From positions 806,001 through 870,000 of the forward strand of contig NZ_JAIVAR010000001.1 of assembly GCF_020171925.1 (NCBI RefSeq): a DNA stretch of 64,000 nt. The letters are read 5' to 3'. Below the pieces are notes generated by a model. That model worked only from the letters and a program-made list of their open reading frames with translations, was not told the DNA's origin and searched no databases. Within the stretch, counting starts at the first letter, position 1; every line of letters begins with the position of its first letter. Source of the stretch: Rossellomorea aquimaris. Lineage in GTDB: Bacteria > Bacillota > Bacilli > Bacillales > Bacillaceae_B. The translations under genes and the position numbers were made by a program. Positions 53,043-62,119 of the stretch are shown piece after piece.

Positions 53043-53459
53043 CTACTCCCGCGAATTAGACCCCGCATAGGCTTTATACCAATGATACGGCTGTATCTCT
53101 TTCAACATTTTGTATTCCAGCTTACCGTTCTGATTGGTTACAGCTGCCTTTACATTCTCTCCCCAGTAAAATAATCTTTCTTGACAGATGCCACATGGGG
53201 TTAAAACGATAAATTCAGACTTTTTATTTTCTCGCACAACACAAATTGTGTGGGTAATCTCCGTATTTAATTTATGTGCTTCGAGAATCGCGCCAGTTTC
53301 GATACACAATTCTGTTGAAGCATTAATAATTTCTGGTGATACACTCGTTAAGATTTGACCATCTGCAGTATACATTGCAGCTGCTCCTCCCCAACCAGTA
53401 GGGTATCTACTTTCGATTAATTCAATCGCAGACTGATAAAGACTCTCTTCAATATTCAT
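53043..53459 (-). CDS. Cytidine deaminase-like protein (blasticidin-S deaminase type)
   Basis: About 138 residues. The zinc site is the LCIETGAI block (Cys ligand plus catalytic Glu, matching the CAERTAI of CDAs) near residue 57 and TPCGICQERL near 94 with the other two cysteines. It should deaminate a cytosine nucleoside or an analogue. The ATG at 53459 (MNIEESLYQSA) with GGGGG seven bases upstream is preferred over in-frame ATGs further upstream. Many bacilli carry such a second CDA besides the housekeeping enzyme. Confidence 0.83.
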   Translation of the reverse strand: MNIEESLYQSAIELIESRYPTGWGGAAAMYTADGQILTSVSPEIINASTELCIETGAILEAHKLNTEITHTICVVRENKKSEFIVLTPCGICQERLFYWGENVKAAVTNQNGKLEYKMLKEIQPYHWYKAYAGSNSRE

Positions 53460-53493
53460 TTCCATCCCCCTTATTTTAAGCCTGCCCCCCCAC

Positions 53494-53697
53494 TTACCGA
53501 GGGTCAGCTCCCTTATGATCCTCATCCTCAAGATCTCGAACTTTCCCTTCAAGAAGATCGTCTACAGGAGTATACGTGTTATTGGGAAGCTTCCTTCTCC
53601 TGATCGCTTTAAAAACAATAAACGCGGGTATCGCAATATAAACAACAAAAGCAAGTCCACTTGATAATACCTCTTGTATGCGATTGATTAATTCCAT
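53494..53697 (-). CDS. Hypothetical 67-residue single-pass membrane protein
   Basis: One helix (SSGLAFVVYIAIPAFIVFKA) followed by a basic IRRRKLP stretch and an acidic C-terminus (DLLEGKVRDLEDEDHKGADP). GGGAGGTG precedes the ATG. No family known. Confidence 0.6.
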   Translation of the reverse strand: MELINRIQEVLSSGLAFVVYIAIPAFIVFKAIRRRKLPNNTYTPVDDLLEGKVRDLEDEDHKGADPR

Positions 53698-53745
53698 CTA
53701 TAACACCTCCCATAAAGAACCTAAACAACACCTTCTCTAGTTGAA

Positions 53746-54009
53746 CTAGATAAGTGCACTCACAATATTCCCAGCGAAAATCACGGTCGGCAAAGCACTG
53801 ATAATCAAGCCAACCGTTCGCACCTTTTTGTTAAACAAAAGTACGGCTCCAATTAGCCAGACTGCTATAAATAATAAAAACTGAGGATAAACAAATGCAT
53901 TTCCAGTATAATTCTCACCTAATCCTCCGCTTGCAATAAACAGAGAAATGGTGATCGTAATGACTCCCGTTAAAATAAGATGAATGATTTTATACACCTT
54001 AAAGCTCAT
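53746..54009 (-). CDS. Hypothetical 87-residue membrane protein
   Basis: Three helices (IIHLILTGVITITISLFIAS, YPQFLLFIAVWLIGAVLLFN, VGLIISALPTVIFAGNIVSA). GGAGGGGT precedes the ATG. No family known; lies next to the preceding small membrane gene on the same strand. Confidence 0.62.
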   Translation of the reverse strand: MSFKVYKIIHLILTGVITITISLFIASGGLGENYTGNAFVYPQFLLFIAVWLIGAVLLFNKKVRTVGLIISALPTVIFAGNIVSALI

Positions 54010-54200
54010 AAATACCCCTCCTTGTTGCTCATGATTTCTGGAACGAGGCTCTTTCGTCCTTTAAGAACAAGAAAAAAAAGCAGCTCCGCCTCCATACTTT
54101 CACTTTAAAGTTTGACGGATGTAATTAAGGGAAGGTTTTACAATCCAACATTTCATTCGTTGACCTGCTGAATTGATCCGCTGCTTTCAGATATCTCTCT

Positions 54201-54998
54201 TTAAACTAACAATCCCTCAACACAATCCGCAATATAATCCCTTAACCGAATCAGTTCCTCATCCGTAAACTCATAAGCATCATTTTGACTGGTATACGAA
54301 CCGACCACTTTAGAAACAGTGGTATTAAACTCTTGTGGTAATGTTACCAACCCCCAGTTTCCAGCCTCTTCCTTTGAAGAAATGACTCCTTCCTTGAGGT
54401 ACCAGTACACCCTGATTACATTGAGCACACAATAGACAGGATCTTCTTCAATACAACGCAAGCAATCCTTGAAGTCACCCATGATGGATGAGATGTAATC
54501 TGAACGCGGTACGGTAGGAAACACGTCAACAATGGGTTCGCCAGCGACACAAATCCCCCTCTTGTTCAAAATCGTGAAATGAGCTGCCAAATCTGGATCA
54601 GTGTTAATTTCTTCATTTAAAAATTCGTATGTACCCTTTAATAGATCATTCACATACCGCTCGCGCCAGAACTCACTATAATGAAAATCAAAAGGACATG
54701 GGTGTTGCCAATTCTTTAATTGTTCCCGATTCAAGTAGCTGATTTCAATCGGATATGGTGAATTGGACGTTTTCAAAAAGAACGCTGCTAATTCCCTCTT
54801 CTTTTGAACTGTCAAAGATTGATTCGTGACGGCCAGTAGATCAAGGTCGCTGCTGTCCGGGTTGAAGCCACCCATGGCTAGGGAACCGTGAAGATAGAAG
54901 CCAACCAGGTCATCGTTTATTATTTTAGTGATTTCTTTATGTATATGTGATATGAAATTTTTGATTTCGGTTGGGCATGTTCTCCATTTATAGCTCAT
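54201..54998 (-). CDS. Aminoglycoside-adenylyltransferase-like nucleotidyltransferase
   Basis: A 265-residue protein. The nucleotidyltransferase motif is YLHGSLAMGGFNPDSSDLDL near residues 36-56 (GS...DxD), followed by a DUF4111-like helical domain (VYCVLNVIRVYWYLKEGVIS). Relatives include AadA and ANT(9), which adenylylate streptomycin or spectinomycin. The chromosomal copies in bacilli may or may not confer resistance; I see no cassette or mobile-element context here. The start is MSYKWRTCPTEIKNF. Confidence 0.82.
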   Translation of the reverse strand: MSYKWRTCPTEIKNFISHIHKEITKIINDDLVGFYLHGSLAMGGFNPDSSDLDLLAVTNQSLTVQKKRELAAFFLKTSNSPYPIEISYLNREQLKNWQHPCPFDFHYSEFWRERYVNDLLKGTYEFLNEEINTDPDLAAHFTILNKRGICVAGEPIVDVFPTVPRSDYISSIMGDFKDCLRCIEEDPVYCVLNVIRVYWYLKEGVISSKEEAGNWGLVTLPQEFNTTVSKVVGSYTSQNDAYEFTDEELIRLRDYIADCVEGLLV

Positions 54999-55059
54999 GT
55001 TTTATTCACCTTTTCCATCACTAATTTCTTACCTATTCTTTTAAGAATTAAGAATTGGT

Positions 55060-55959
55060 TTATTGTTCTACCACCTTATGTACACACTCAATAACCAAAT
55101 CTGGACGATCAAGATGCACAGAATGCCCTGAATCACTCGCAAATATTAACTCACTCTTTGAAGACAATTTACTCTGGTTCGTGATTAGCTCTTCCCACTT
55201 CTCCTCCAACTGTCTTAACTCCCATTCAGGAATTCCATTTTCAGATTGAGATTCGATCGTATATTCCTTGTCCCTTCCAATCACGATTAATGGACAATCA
55301 GGAAAGCTACCCAACCTCATAATAACTTCTGCATCTTTCGTCCATTCCTTAATCTCTGATGCCATCGCTTTATATAAAGTAGGATTCACTTGAAAGTCCA
55401 GTAGTTTGTTTTGAATGGTTGTTGGAAGTCGACGTTGTTTTTCATTAAGTGAAGGCCTAATGATCTCCAATAATTCTTGTTTATCCTTGGTGGAATATTC
55501 CGTGCATTTCTCGATCCACATTTCATCTGTGTCTTGATTTAAAACAGGCAGATCAAGCTTTTCTAATTCTTTTAATTCAACAGAAGTCGAATCGACTAAG
55601 ATCACTCCGGCCACTTTTTCAGGATGAACGTTAGCGAAGTGCTGAACACATAGTCCTCCATAAGAATGCCCTACTAAGTAAACCGGTTCATCGATTTTGA
55701 AGTGATTGAGTAATTCATCTAAATCGCTAACGACTGTTGAGGTATTCTGACTTCCATTCCCAAGCCCACTCTGTCCCAGTCCCCGCCGATGAAACGCTAG
55801 GACTCTATAAGTCTTGCTTAACGTTTGTATAATCTCATTCCACTCATAATAAGAGCAGCCCATTCCTGGAAGTACAACGATAAGAGGACCTTGGTCCCCT
55901 TTTAATAGAACTTCAATACGGTTGTTATGAATGTTGATAAAGTGATTAATACGTCTCAA
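55060..55959 (-). CDS. Alpha/beta hydrolase
   Basis: About 299 residues. VVLPGMGCSYYEWNEIIQTL oxyanion loop, YLVGHSYGGLCVQHFANVHP nucleophile elbow (GHSYGG) near residue 110, and FASDSGHSVHLDRPD with the catalytic His near the end. Substrate unknown. The start is uncertain: the upstream part of the frame runs into a GGGACGG repeat copy at 55988-56038, which cannot be native coding sequence, so I start at the TTG at 55959 (MRRINHFINIHNN); GGAAGGA overlaps it closely. The promoter or true start may have been replaced by the repeat. Confidence 0.75.
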   Translation of the reverse strand: MRRINHFINIHNNRIEVLLKGDQGPLIVVLPGMGCSYYEWNEIIQTLSKTYRVLAFHRRGLGQSGLGNGSQNTSTVVSDLDELLNHFKIDEPVYLVGHSYGGLCVQHFANVHPEKVAGVILVDSTSVELKELEKLDLPVLNQDTDEMWIEKCTEYSTKDKQELLEIIRPSLNEKQRRLPTTIQNKLLDFQVNPTLYKAMASEIKEWTKDAEVIMRLGSFPDCPLIVIGRDKEYTIESQSENGIPEWELRQLEEKWEELITNQSKLSSKSELIFASDSGHSVHLDRPDLVIECVHKVVEQ

Positions 55960-55987
55960 TCCTTCCGTTAACGACCATTTAAAACAC

Positions 55988-56038
55988 CGGGACGGTTCTA
56001 ACGCTTTCTTTTGAATCAAGAGAAAGCAGCATAATCGC
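55988..56038. repeat. GGGACGG hairpin repeat, decayed copy
   Basis: GGGACGGTTCTAACGCTTTC then TGAATCAAGAGAAAGCAGCA, matching the copy at 62056-62113 almost base for base, but the distal arm (ATAATCGCC) has drifted. Confidence 0.7.
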
Positions 56039-56298
56039 CACCGGTTTTCCTAGTAACGTATATTGTGGTATTCTTTTTTTCGATTATTGGTTATCCCTTA
56101 TGGTTCTGAAAGAAAAAGCAAGATGAATATAGCAGTAAATATTATATTAAGTGGTTAACCTTAGTAGGTATTTAGTAAAAAACTAAACATTGACCTACCT
56201 TAGTCCTCAATTCCAATTATTCCAAATCAATCCAATTTAGACAATCCCTTATTTATACTTAGGGAGTGTGTTTCAGCAGCAGGACCGATTATTCCCCG
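56039..56298. other. Intergenic region without recognised gene
   Basis: AT-rich; no frame or structure that I can support. Confidence 0.4.
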
Positions 56299-56332
56299 AA
56301 AAAAAAAGCAGAGCAGGAACAATCCCCACTCT
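56299..56332 (-). terminator. Terminator of the oxidoreductase gene
   Basis: AGAGTGGGGATTGTTCCTGC closes to CTCT-type arms on the minus strand and is followed by a long T run. Close relative of the terminator at 7271-7300. Confidence 0.75.
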
Positions 56333-56342
56333 ACTTTCCACA

Positions 56343-57329
56343 TTAGATCTTTATAATCGTCCTACCCAAATGCTGACCATTCTTAACCGCTTCAATGACA
56401 TCAGGCACTTCGTTCAGTGTCCTTTCATTTACCAATGTCGTTTCTGATATATTCCATTCATTCGCTAACTTGTCCCAGATAGCACCACGTTGATGGATCG
56501 GTACATTGACTGAATCGATTCCTAATAGGTTGATGCCTCTCAGGATGAATGGCAACACGGTTGACGTTAGTTTAATGCCAGCCGCATTTCCGCACATGCT
56601 CATACTTCCGCCGTAAGCGATTTGTGGAATCAATTTAGAAGCGACCTCTCCTCCGACCGTATCCAAGACAAAGTCATACGTTTGTTTCGAAAGCGGCTTG
56701 GTTTGCTCCCCTAATTCACTTGCAAACACGACATCCGTTGCGCCCAATGATTTGGCAACTTCTTCTTGGTGATCTTTTCGCACGAGCGCAGAGATCTTTT
56801 TGTATCCGGCTTTAGAGAGAATCTGGAGAGCAATGCTTCCGACTCCTCCGGTTGAACCTGTTACTAGGATTCGTGGATCATTCGTTACATCCATTCCGTT
56901 CTTCTCCAGAGCCATGATGGAGAGTGCTGCGGTAAACCCTGCCGTCCCATAAACCATCGCATCTTTAAGTGTTAAGTTGTCTGGTAACGGAACGATCCAA
57001 TCAGCAGGGACCCTCGCATATTCTGCAAAACCTCCTGTATGGCTCATCCCCATATCAAAGCCTGTGACAATCACTTTTTGTCCTTCATTAAAACGACCGT
57101 CGGACGTCTGTACAATCGTTCCACTTAAATCAATGCCAGGAATCATAGGATAATTCCGGATGACGCCGCCCTTCTTTTGGACAGCCAGCATATCCTTGTA
57201 ATTGATTGAGGTATATTCGACCTTAATTACAACCTCACCGTCAGAAAGATGATCTAGATTCACATTCTCTATTCCATAATTGACTTGATCTTCATTTTCT
57301 TTTACAACAACCGCCTTGAACTTGTCCAC
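56343..57329 (-). CDS. YhdH/YhfP-type quinone oxidoreductase (AcuI-like)
   Basis: About 328 residues of the zinc-free MDR family. DKFKAVVVKENEDQVNYGIE and SINYKDMLAVQKKGGVIRNY at the N-terminus, RILVTGSTGGVGSIALQILS as NADP-binding Rossmann loop near residues 148-167, and the acryloyl-CoA-reductase-like IAYGGSMSMCGNAAG block. It should reduce an alpha,beta-unsaturated carbonyl with NADPH. It starts at GTG 57329 with AAGGAGAGG. It is divergent from the MarR gene at 57434, which probably represses it. Confidence 0.87.
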   Translation of the reverse strand: MDKFKAVVVKENEDQVNYGIENVNLDHLSDGEVVIKVEYTSINYKDMLAVQKKGGVIRNYPMIPGIDLSGTIVQTSDGRFNEGQKVIVTGFDMGMSHTGGFAEYARVPADWIVPLPDNLTLKDAMVYGTAGFTAALSIMALEKNGMDVTNDPRILVTGSTGGVGSIALQILSKAGYKKISALVRKDHQEEVAKSLGATDVVFASELGEQTKPLSKQTYDFVLDTVGGEVASKLIPQIAYGGSMSMCGNAAGIKLTSTVLPFILRGINLLGIDSVNVPIHQRGAIWDKLANEWNISETTLVNERTLNEVPDVIEAVKNGQHLGRTIIKI

Positions 57330-57349
57330 AACTATCCTCTCCTTTACTT

Positions 57350-57396
57350 TGCAACAAAACATTTTTGGTACAAAAGTATTTTACAACAAAAACTAA
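57350..57396. promoter_or_regulatory. Divergent promoter and MarR operator region
   Basis: Between the two divergent starts, TTTTGGTACAAAA (57363-57375, near-palindromic) is followed by TTTTACAACAAAA, two related elements about 17 bp apart; a likely operator for the MarR protein encoded at 57434. Confidence 0.5.
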
Positions 57397-57433
57397 CATG
57401 CTATCATAGTAACTGTCAAATGGAGGAGATCGA

Positions 57434-57853
57434 ATGGAATTAAAAGAGTGCATGAACTTCTTACTGAGCGTAAGTCAGAATAAAGTGTTCAAATATTTTA
57501 GCAAGCTATTGGAGGAACATGGCGTAACCCCGGCTCAATACGGTGTGTTGAACTGTTTGTGGAGAGAAGGCCAACTATCCCCTAAACAAATTGGGACCAT
57601 GGTTTATCTGGAAGCCCCCACGATATCGGGAATCTTAGACAAGATGCAAAAAGCAGGCCTGATCGAACGTTCGGTAGATCCGAACAGTCGTAGGAATGTG
57701 TTAGTGAGCGCTACGCCAAAAGCATATGAGTTACGTGAGAAGATTGAAGCAGCAACGAGGACCATGAATGAAAAGGTTCTTGAGAACTTGTCAGAGACAG
57801 AAAAAGAAGGTCTGAAAAAAGGCTTGGAATCCATTATTAATGCTGAATTTTAA
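57434..57853 (+). CDS. MarR family transcriptional regulator
   Basis: A 139-residue winged-helix protein. The HTH and wing are LSPKQIGTMVYLEAPTISGI, then LDKMQKAGLIERSVDPNSRR and NVLVSATP. GGAGGAGAT precedes the ATG. MarR proteins sense small phenolics, oxidants or lipids; its divergent gene is the quinone oxidoreductase, so a quinone or electrophile ligand is plausible. Confidence 0.9.
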   Translation: MELKECMNFLLSVSQNKVFKYFSKLLEEHGVTPAQYGVLNCLWREGQLSPKQIGTMVYLEAPTISGILDKMQKAGLIERSVDPNSRRNVLVSATPKAYELREKIEAATRTMNEKVLENLSETEKEGLKKGLESIINAEF

Positions 57854-57911
57854 TTTTCATATGGGAACGATCCATATCGGCAATTCAGCGTAGTGACGTG
57901 ATCGTGTATAA

Positions 57912-57950
57912 GGAGGCAGAGTATAGAACATACTCTGCCTCACTTTTATT
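57912..57950 (+). terminator. Terminator of the marR-like gene
   Basis: GAGGCAGAGTAT pairs with ATACTCTGCCTC and is followed by ACTTTTATTT. Confidence 0.88.
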
Positions 57951-58425
57951 TGGGTACCCAGGATTGGTGGCCCTTTCACTCAATGATTTTTCGACAAGTT
58001 GCTTGAATATTATCCTTTGAGTCCCAAATGTAGAAAGTGATTTGGATTCTTCAAAAGTGGCAAGTACATGCAGAATGTGGAACGCATTTTTGATAACTGG
58101 CACACATGCCACGGTTCAAGTTCCAGCGTTTCACAGAAAAAACCAGCCGCACGATGAAATTTGTTATTACTATTCTTACTTTATATTCCCCCCTCAATTT
58201 GATCTAATGTGAAAAAGCCATACCTCCGTAAATCTCCAGGAATTGACCCCGCCTTTCCTTGTCTCTTCAATGAAATCTTTAGCATGACTTCCATCCTTAT
58301 AAACATCCTCACCACGACAGAAGGAATGATCCGCGTATCGTACCGTCACCTTTCTTCCCGAACATAAAAATTCCAGTTCAGGCAACAATAAGAGAATCAT
58401 TAATTGAACGGCTGGTGTATCACGA
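57951..58425. other. Decayed coding region upstream of the ger operon
   Basis: On the minus strand two incomplete coding stretches remain: about 57955-58190 reads GFFCETLELEPWHVCQLSK in one frame and FHILHVLATFEESKSLSTFG in another, and 58194-58420 reads GRKVTVRYADHSFCRGEDVY with DFIEETRKGGVNSW to a stop, the C-terminus of some protein. Neither has a start of its own outside the ger gene. I do not recognise the families. Confidence 0.4.
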
Positions 58426-59832
58426 ATGAGTCCTTCAAAATCATTTTCAAAAACCATGGAAGAAAATATAGAAGCAATAAAATCTGCTGTATATGATACT
58501 GAAGATTTAAAGATGAGGGATCTCATTTTTCTGAACACTTCTTACAAACTGATCTATATGAATTCGTTAGTCGATAAGAAAGGATTGGAACAGAACATGA
58601 TCGCGCCACTCCTTGAGTGCAAATCGGAAACCGTTCCGGAAGCGGTCATAAAAAATGCGGAATATAGCAGGACGAGTGATCTGGAAGTCGTAGTGAACGG
58701 ACTGCTCGAGGGTAGCTGTGTTCTATTAACAGAGGGAGAACCTACCGTCCTGACGATGCCCGTTGCCGGGAGTGCAGACAGAGCCATCCAAGAGCCTGAG
58801 AATGAGCATACCATCACGGGCTCGCATGATGGCTTTATCGAGAATATAGAAAAAAATATCTTGTTAATTAGACGAAGAGTGAAAAACCCAAGTATCCGGA
58901 TTAAGAATTACACCCTTGGTACAAAGACAAAGACAAAAGTAGCGATCCTCTATCTTGATGAATTGGTGGAGCATGGACCGTTAGAAGTGTTGTTCCAAAG
59001 AATGGATAACATCGATGTAGCAGAACTACAATCCACTGGGGAGCTTGAAGAGTTGATTGAGGATGATAGCTTTTCCCTTTTCCCTCAAATGATGAATACA
59101 GAAAGGCCAGACCGGGCTGCATCCTATTTAGTAGAAGGGAAATCGATCATTCTGGTTGATGGGAATCCGAATGTGTTGATCTCACCGATTACCTTTTTCA
59201 GCTTTTATCAGTCACCTGATGACTATAATAGCAGATGGTTGGTCGGATCGTTCTTTCGGTTAATCAGGATTTTCAGCTTTTTGGTGGCTCTCTGTTTACC
59301 TGCCATTTACATAGCAGTCGTGTCCTTTCATTCAGAAGTTCTGCCTCTATGGATCCTGTATGCCATTCGGGTACAAATCGCTTATGTGCCGCTACCGCCA
59401 TTGTATGAAGCCATCGCGATGCAGCTTGCCCTCGAACTGTTGAAGGAAGCTGCTATACGACTCCCCTCACCAATCGCTCAAACCGTCGGGATCGTTGGTG
59501 GATTAGTCATCGGATCGGCCGTCGTAGAAGCAGGTTTCGTTTCCAATACGATGATTGTCGTGATCGCACTCACTGCCATTGCCTCTTTCGTAGCACCTGT
59601 CAACAAAATGGGAACGGGCGCCAGACTCATGGCATTTCCGATCATGCTTGCCGCGAATACGTTTGGGTTTGTCGGCATTGTGCTATCTCTTACCGTCCTA
59701 CTGATCCACCTGTGCAGATTGGAGTCGTTCGGAAAACCCTATTTGGAACCTGTTGCACCTCTTCGCATCAGAGGGCTGAAAGATTCATTGATCAAAACCA
59801 AGAAAAGAAATGACTCCTTAAAACAAACATAG
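58426..59832 (+). CDS. GerA-family spore germinant receptor, A subunit
   Basis: A 468-residue membrane protein of the Ger(A/K/B)A family. An N-terminal hydrophilic domain of about 270 residues (SFSKTMEENIEAIKSAVYDT, VILYLDELVEHGPLEVLFQR-like VAILYLDELVEHGPLEVLFQ) is followed by five helices and the signature LPPLYEAIAMQLALELLKEA and GSAVVEAGFVSNTMIVVIA. It forms, with the B and C subunits, the inner-membrane nutrient receptor of spores. The ATG at 58426 lacks a ribosome binding site and the next (58456) too, and the region in front is a decayed gene remnant, so the 5' end and promoter may be lost. Expression would be under sigma G; no promoter is visible. Confidence 0.88.
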   Translation: MSPSKSFSKTMEENIEAIKSAVYDTEDLKMRDLIFLNTSYKLIYMNSLVDKKGLEQNMIAPLLECKSETVPEAVIKNAEYSRTSDLEVVVNGLLEGSCVLLTEGEPTVLTMPVAGSADRAIQEPENEHTITGSHDGFIENIEKNILLIRRRVKNPSIRIKNYTLGTKTKTKVAILYLDELVEHGPLEVLFQRMDNIDVAELQSTGELEELIEDDSFSLFPQMMNTERPDRAASYLVEGKSIILVDGNPNVLISPITFFSFYQSPDDYNSRWLVGSFFRLIRIFSFLVALCLPAIYIAVVSFHSEVLPLWILYAIRVQIAYVPLPPLYEAIAMQLALELLKEAAIRLPSPIAQTVGIVGGLVIGSAVVEAGFVSNTMIVVIALTAIASFVAPVNKMGTGARLMAFPIMLAANTFGFVGIVLSLTVLLIHLCRLESFGKPYLEPVAPLRIRGLKDSLIKTKKRNDSLKQT

Positions 59833-59852
59833 GAAATTTTGATAAGGAAAGT

Positions 59853-60959
59853 GTGGAATTGTCCATGTCAAAGACAGGATCCTTAACGAACGTGCAAATC
59901 TTCTTTCTTATTGTCCAAACTCAAGTCGGATTCGGCATCCTGACACTCCCCAATACCCTGCAGCGTACAAGTAAAGGGGATGGCTGGATGTCTGTCCTTT
60001 TGGCTGGAGCCGTTATCCAACTGATTATACTCATACTTTGGATGTTAATGAGGCGATTTCCCCACTTTATATATACGGAAATCACCACCTTCTTACTTGG
60101 TAAAGTGGCTGGGACTCTTGTTAATTTGTTGATTTATCTTTATTTTATCGTTGCAGCTTCTTTTATATTGTTAGAGTTTTCAACTGTCATTAAAGAGCAT
60201 CTGTTGTTGAACACCCCTTATTGGATCATCGGATTGATCATGATGCTTACGTGCACATATTTAGCCATCAGTGATATCCGAATCATCGCAAGGTTCTTTG
60301 TGCTCATATCGATTCTCATTCTTTTCAAATTTGGGTTCTCCTTTTTTTCCTTTACCCTGCCAATGAATCTCCATCACATTCTCCCTCTGGGAAGCAGCGG
60401 ATTTAAGGAAATTGTCCTTGGGGGAAAGGATTGCTTGTTATCGATTTTAGGATTTGAAATTATGCTATTTCTCTATCCCCATGCATCCAAGAAGGGAACC
60501 ACGTTTTTAAAAGTGAGCTCATGGGCTAATGTCTTTGTAACAGGATTAACAGCTTATTTTGTGATTCTTTGCATCATGATTTTCAGTCAACCAGCACTGA
60601 AAGAAATTAAATATCCGGTCATCTACTTTTTGCGGCCCCTTCATTTTCAAATGATTGACCGGCTCGACTTACTCTTTGTAACGATCTGGATTATTCCACT
60701 TGCTGTTTCGATTGTTATTTTTTTATATGTGACCAGTAAGTGTTTAAACATGTATAAGGGGAAACATCATCATCTCATTTTGATGAATAGTACATTGGTT
60801 TTCGTCATCTATTTGATCGCAAAGAAAGACCCCGACTCTCAGAGACTATATTCAATCGTATTGGAATACATCAGCTATGCCGTTGTATTCACCATTCCTT
60901 GTCTATTGCTACTCATTTCTTATCTATTCAAAAAGCATGGAAAGGAGATATCCTCTTGA
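59853..60959 (+). CDS. GerB-family germinant receptor, B subunit
   Basis: A 368-residue protein with ten membrane helices and the APC-like fold of endospore germination permeases: VQIFFLIVQTQVGFGILTLP near the N-terminus, then TLQRTSKGDGWMSVLLAGAV. The B subunit is thought to bind the nutrient germinant. It starts 20 bp after the A subunit gene; GTG 59853 is taken, but the ATG at 59865 (MSKTGSLTNVQ) is about equally possible given AAGGAAAG upstream. Confidence 0.88.
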   Translation: MELSMSKTGSLTNVQIFFLIVQTQVGFGILTLPNTLQRTSKGDGWMSVLLAGAVIQLIILILWMLMRRFPHFIYTEITTFLLGKVAGTLVNLLIYLYFIVAASFILLEFSTVIKEHLLLNTPYWIIGLIMMLTCTYLAISDIRIIARFFVLISILILFKFGFSFFSFTLPMNLHHILPLGSSGFKEIVLGGKDCLLSILGFEIMLFLYPHASKKGTTFLKVSSWANVFVTGLTAYFVILCIMIFSQPALKEIKYPVIYFLRPLHFQMIDRLDLLFVTIWIIPLAVSIVIFLYVTSKCLNMYKGKHHHLILMNSTLVFVIYLIAKKDPDSQRLYSIVLEYISYAVVFTIPCLLLLISYLFKKHGKEISS

Positions 60960-62050
60960 GAAAGATACCGTTTTTCATCATAGTGATGTTCTTACTGGCA
61001 GGATGCTGGGATCAGAATCAGTTAAAGGACAACCGACTGGTGAATGGAATCAGCTTTGATAAAGCAGATGGGTCGGACGATATTCTCGGTACAGTAAGGG
61101 CCATCAATGTTCGCAGTGCCGGTGCGGGAAACCTCGATGTAAAGGATGAATTTTATGTAGCAGAGAATAAGACTGTATCCCAACTCGAAGTGGACCTTCA
61201 AAATAAAGTAGCCGGGAATATGGATGTGGGAAAAGCATTTATCATGATTGTCGGAAGTGAATTGGCAGAAACAAAAGGCCTTACTCCTTTAATAGAACCG
61301 ATTATTCGCTCCACTCATGGTTATATATCCTCTCGCATTCTGATCAGTGAAGGACCGGGCAATGGCATCTTATCATTGAATATCCAAGAAAGTCCCATCG
61401 TGTTTCAGATCGATACCCTTCTGACCGGTGGTATAAAAGATGGGTATATACCTAAACACACCCTTTTTACTGCTTGGAATGAGATCACAGACCCGACAAC
61501 GGACATCATTCTCCCGTACATCAAAGCCGATAAGGCGGACAAACTGAAACTGGCAGGGTCAGCTTTATTCAATGGTGATACGTTCACTGGCCACACCCTT
61601 ACCACCAGCCAGACATCTCTGCTCTTATTATTAAGAAATGATAGTAAAAAAAGGACGAAAATCAGCATAGATTCAGATGAGTTAAGTCAACCAATAACCT
61701 TAACGGTAGAAAAAGTGAAAACAAATATAAACGTGGAAAACGAAGATGGAAAAACGACATGCACCATTACTGCTGACTTTAAAGGAAGGCTCTTAAGTTA
61801 CTATGAAGACAAGTCCAATAAGTCAATCAAAACACTCAATGGCATTGCTTCAAGGGAACTGACCAAACAATTGAAAGAGCTGACGGATTTATTACTCAAA
61901 GCCGATAGCGACGCTTTAGGCATCGCAAAATATCTCTCCACAGCCGATCCTGAATCCTGGAACCCAGACACGTGGAAACAAGACTATCAGCATGTGGTCT
62001 TCAAACCAAAGGTAACCGTTGATCTGATCGGGACGAACAATCTTCGCTAG
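60956..62050 (+). CDS. GerC-family germinant receptor, C subunit (lipoprotein)
   Basis: About 364 residues from TTG 60956, which overlaps the B subunit stop (TTGA) and follows AAAGGAGAT. The lipobox is FLLAGCWDQ, the GCW(D/S) hallmark of GerC proteins; VNGISFDKADG, YISSRILISEGPGNG and TLFTAWNEITDPTTDIILPY are conserved family blocks. The lipid-anchored C subunit sits on the outer face of the inner spore membrane. The three genes form a complete receptor operon of the usual A-B-C order; the germinant cannot be predicted. Confidence 0.9.
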   Translation: MRKIPFFIIVMFLLAGCWDQNQLKDNRLVNGISFDKADGSDDILGTVRAINVRSAGAGNLDVKDEFYVAENKTVSQLEVDLQNKVAGNMDVGKAFIMIVGSELAETKGLTPLIEPIIRSTHGYISSRILISEGPGNGILSLNIQESPIVFQIDTLLTGGIKDGYIPKHTLFTAWNEITDPTTDIILPYIKADKADKLKLAGSALFNGDTFTGHTLTTSQTSLLLLLRNDSKKRTKISIDSDELSQPITLTVEKVKTNINVENEDGKTTCTITADFKGRLLSYYEDKSNKSIKTLNGIASRELTKQLKELTDLLLKADSDALGIAKYLSTADPESWNPDTWKQDYQHVVFKPKVTVDLIGTNNLR

Positions 62051-62055
62051 AAAGA

Positions 62056-62113
62056 CAGGGACGATTCTATTGCTTCCTTTAAAGAATCAGGAGGAAGCAG
62101 CAGAACCGTCCCT
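62056..62113. repeat. GGGACGG hairpin repeat, full copy
   Basis: GGGACGATTCTATTGCTTCC at one end and GGAAGCAGCAGAACCGTCCC at the other form a long stem. It lies between the convergent gerC-type gene and the flavoprotein gene and could terminate both. Confidence 0.8.
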
Positions 62114-62119
62114 ATGCAT

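Noticed and set aside
53043..53459. Cytidine deaminase with a missing zinc ligand
   Set aside because: At first the STEL residues seemed to replace the Cys-Ala-Glu motif, but the LCIETGAI block three residues later aligns correctly and supplies Cys and Glu.
58194..58538. A complete minus-strand gene of 114 codons
   Set aside because: Its first third lies antisense within the ger A-subunit gene and has no homology-like features; only the C-terminal part looks like a real protein, so I treat it as a remnant.
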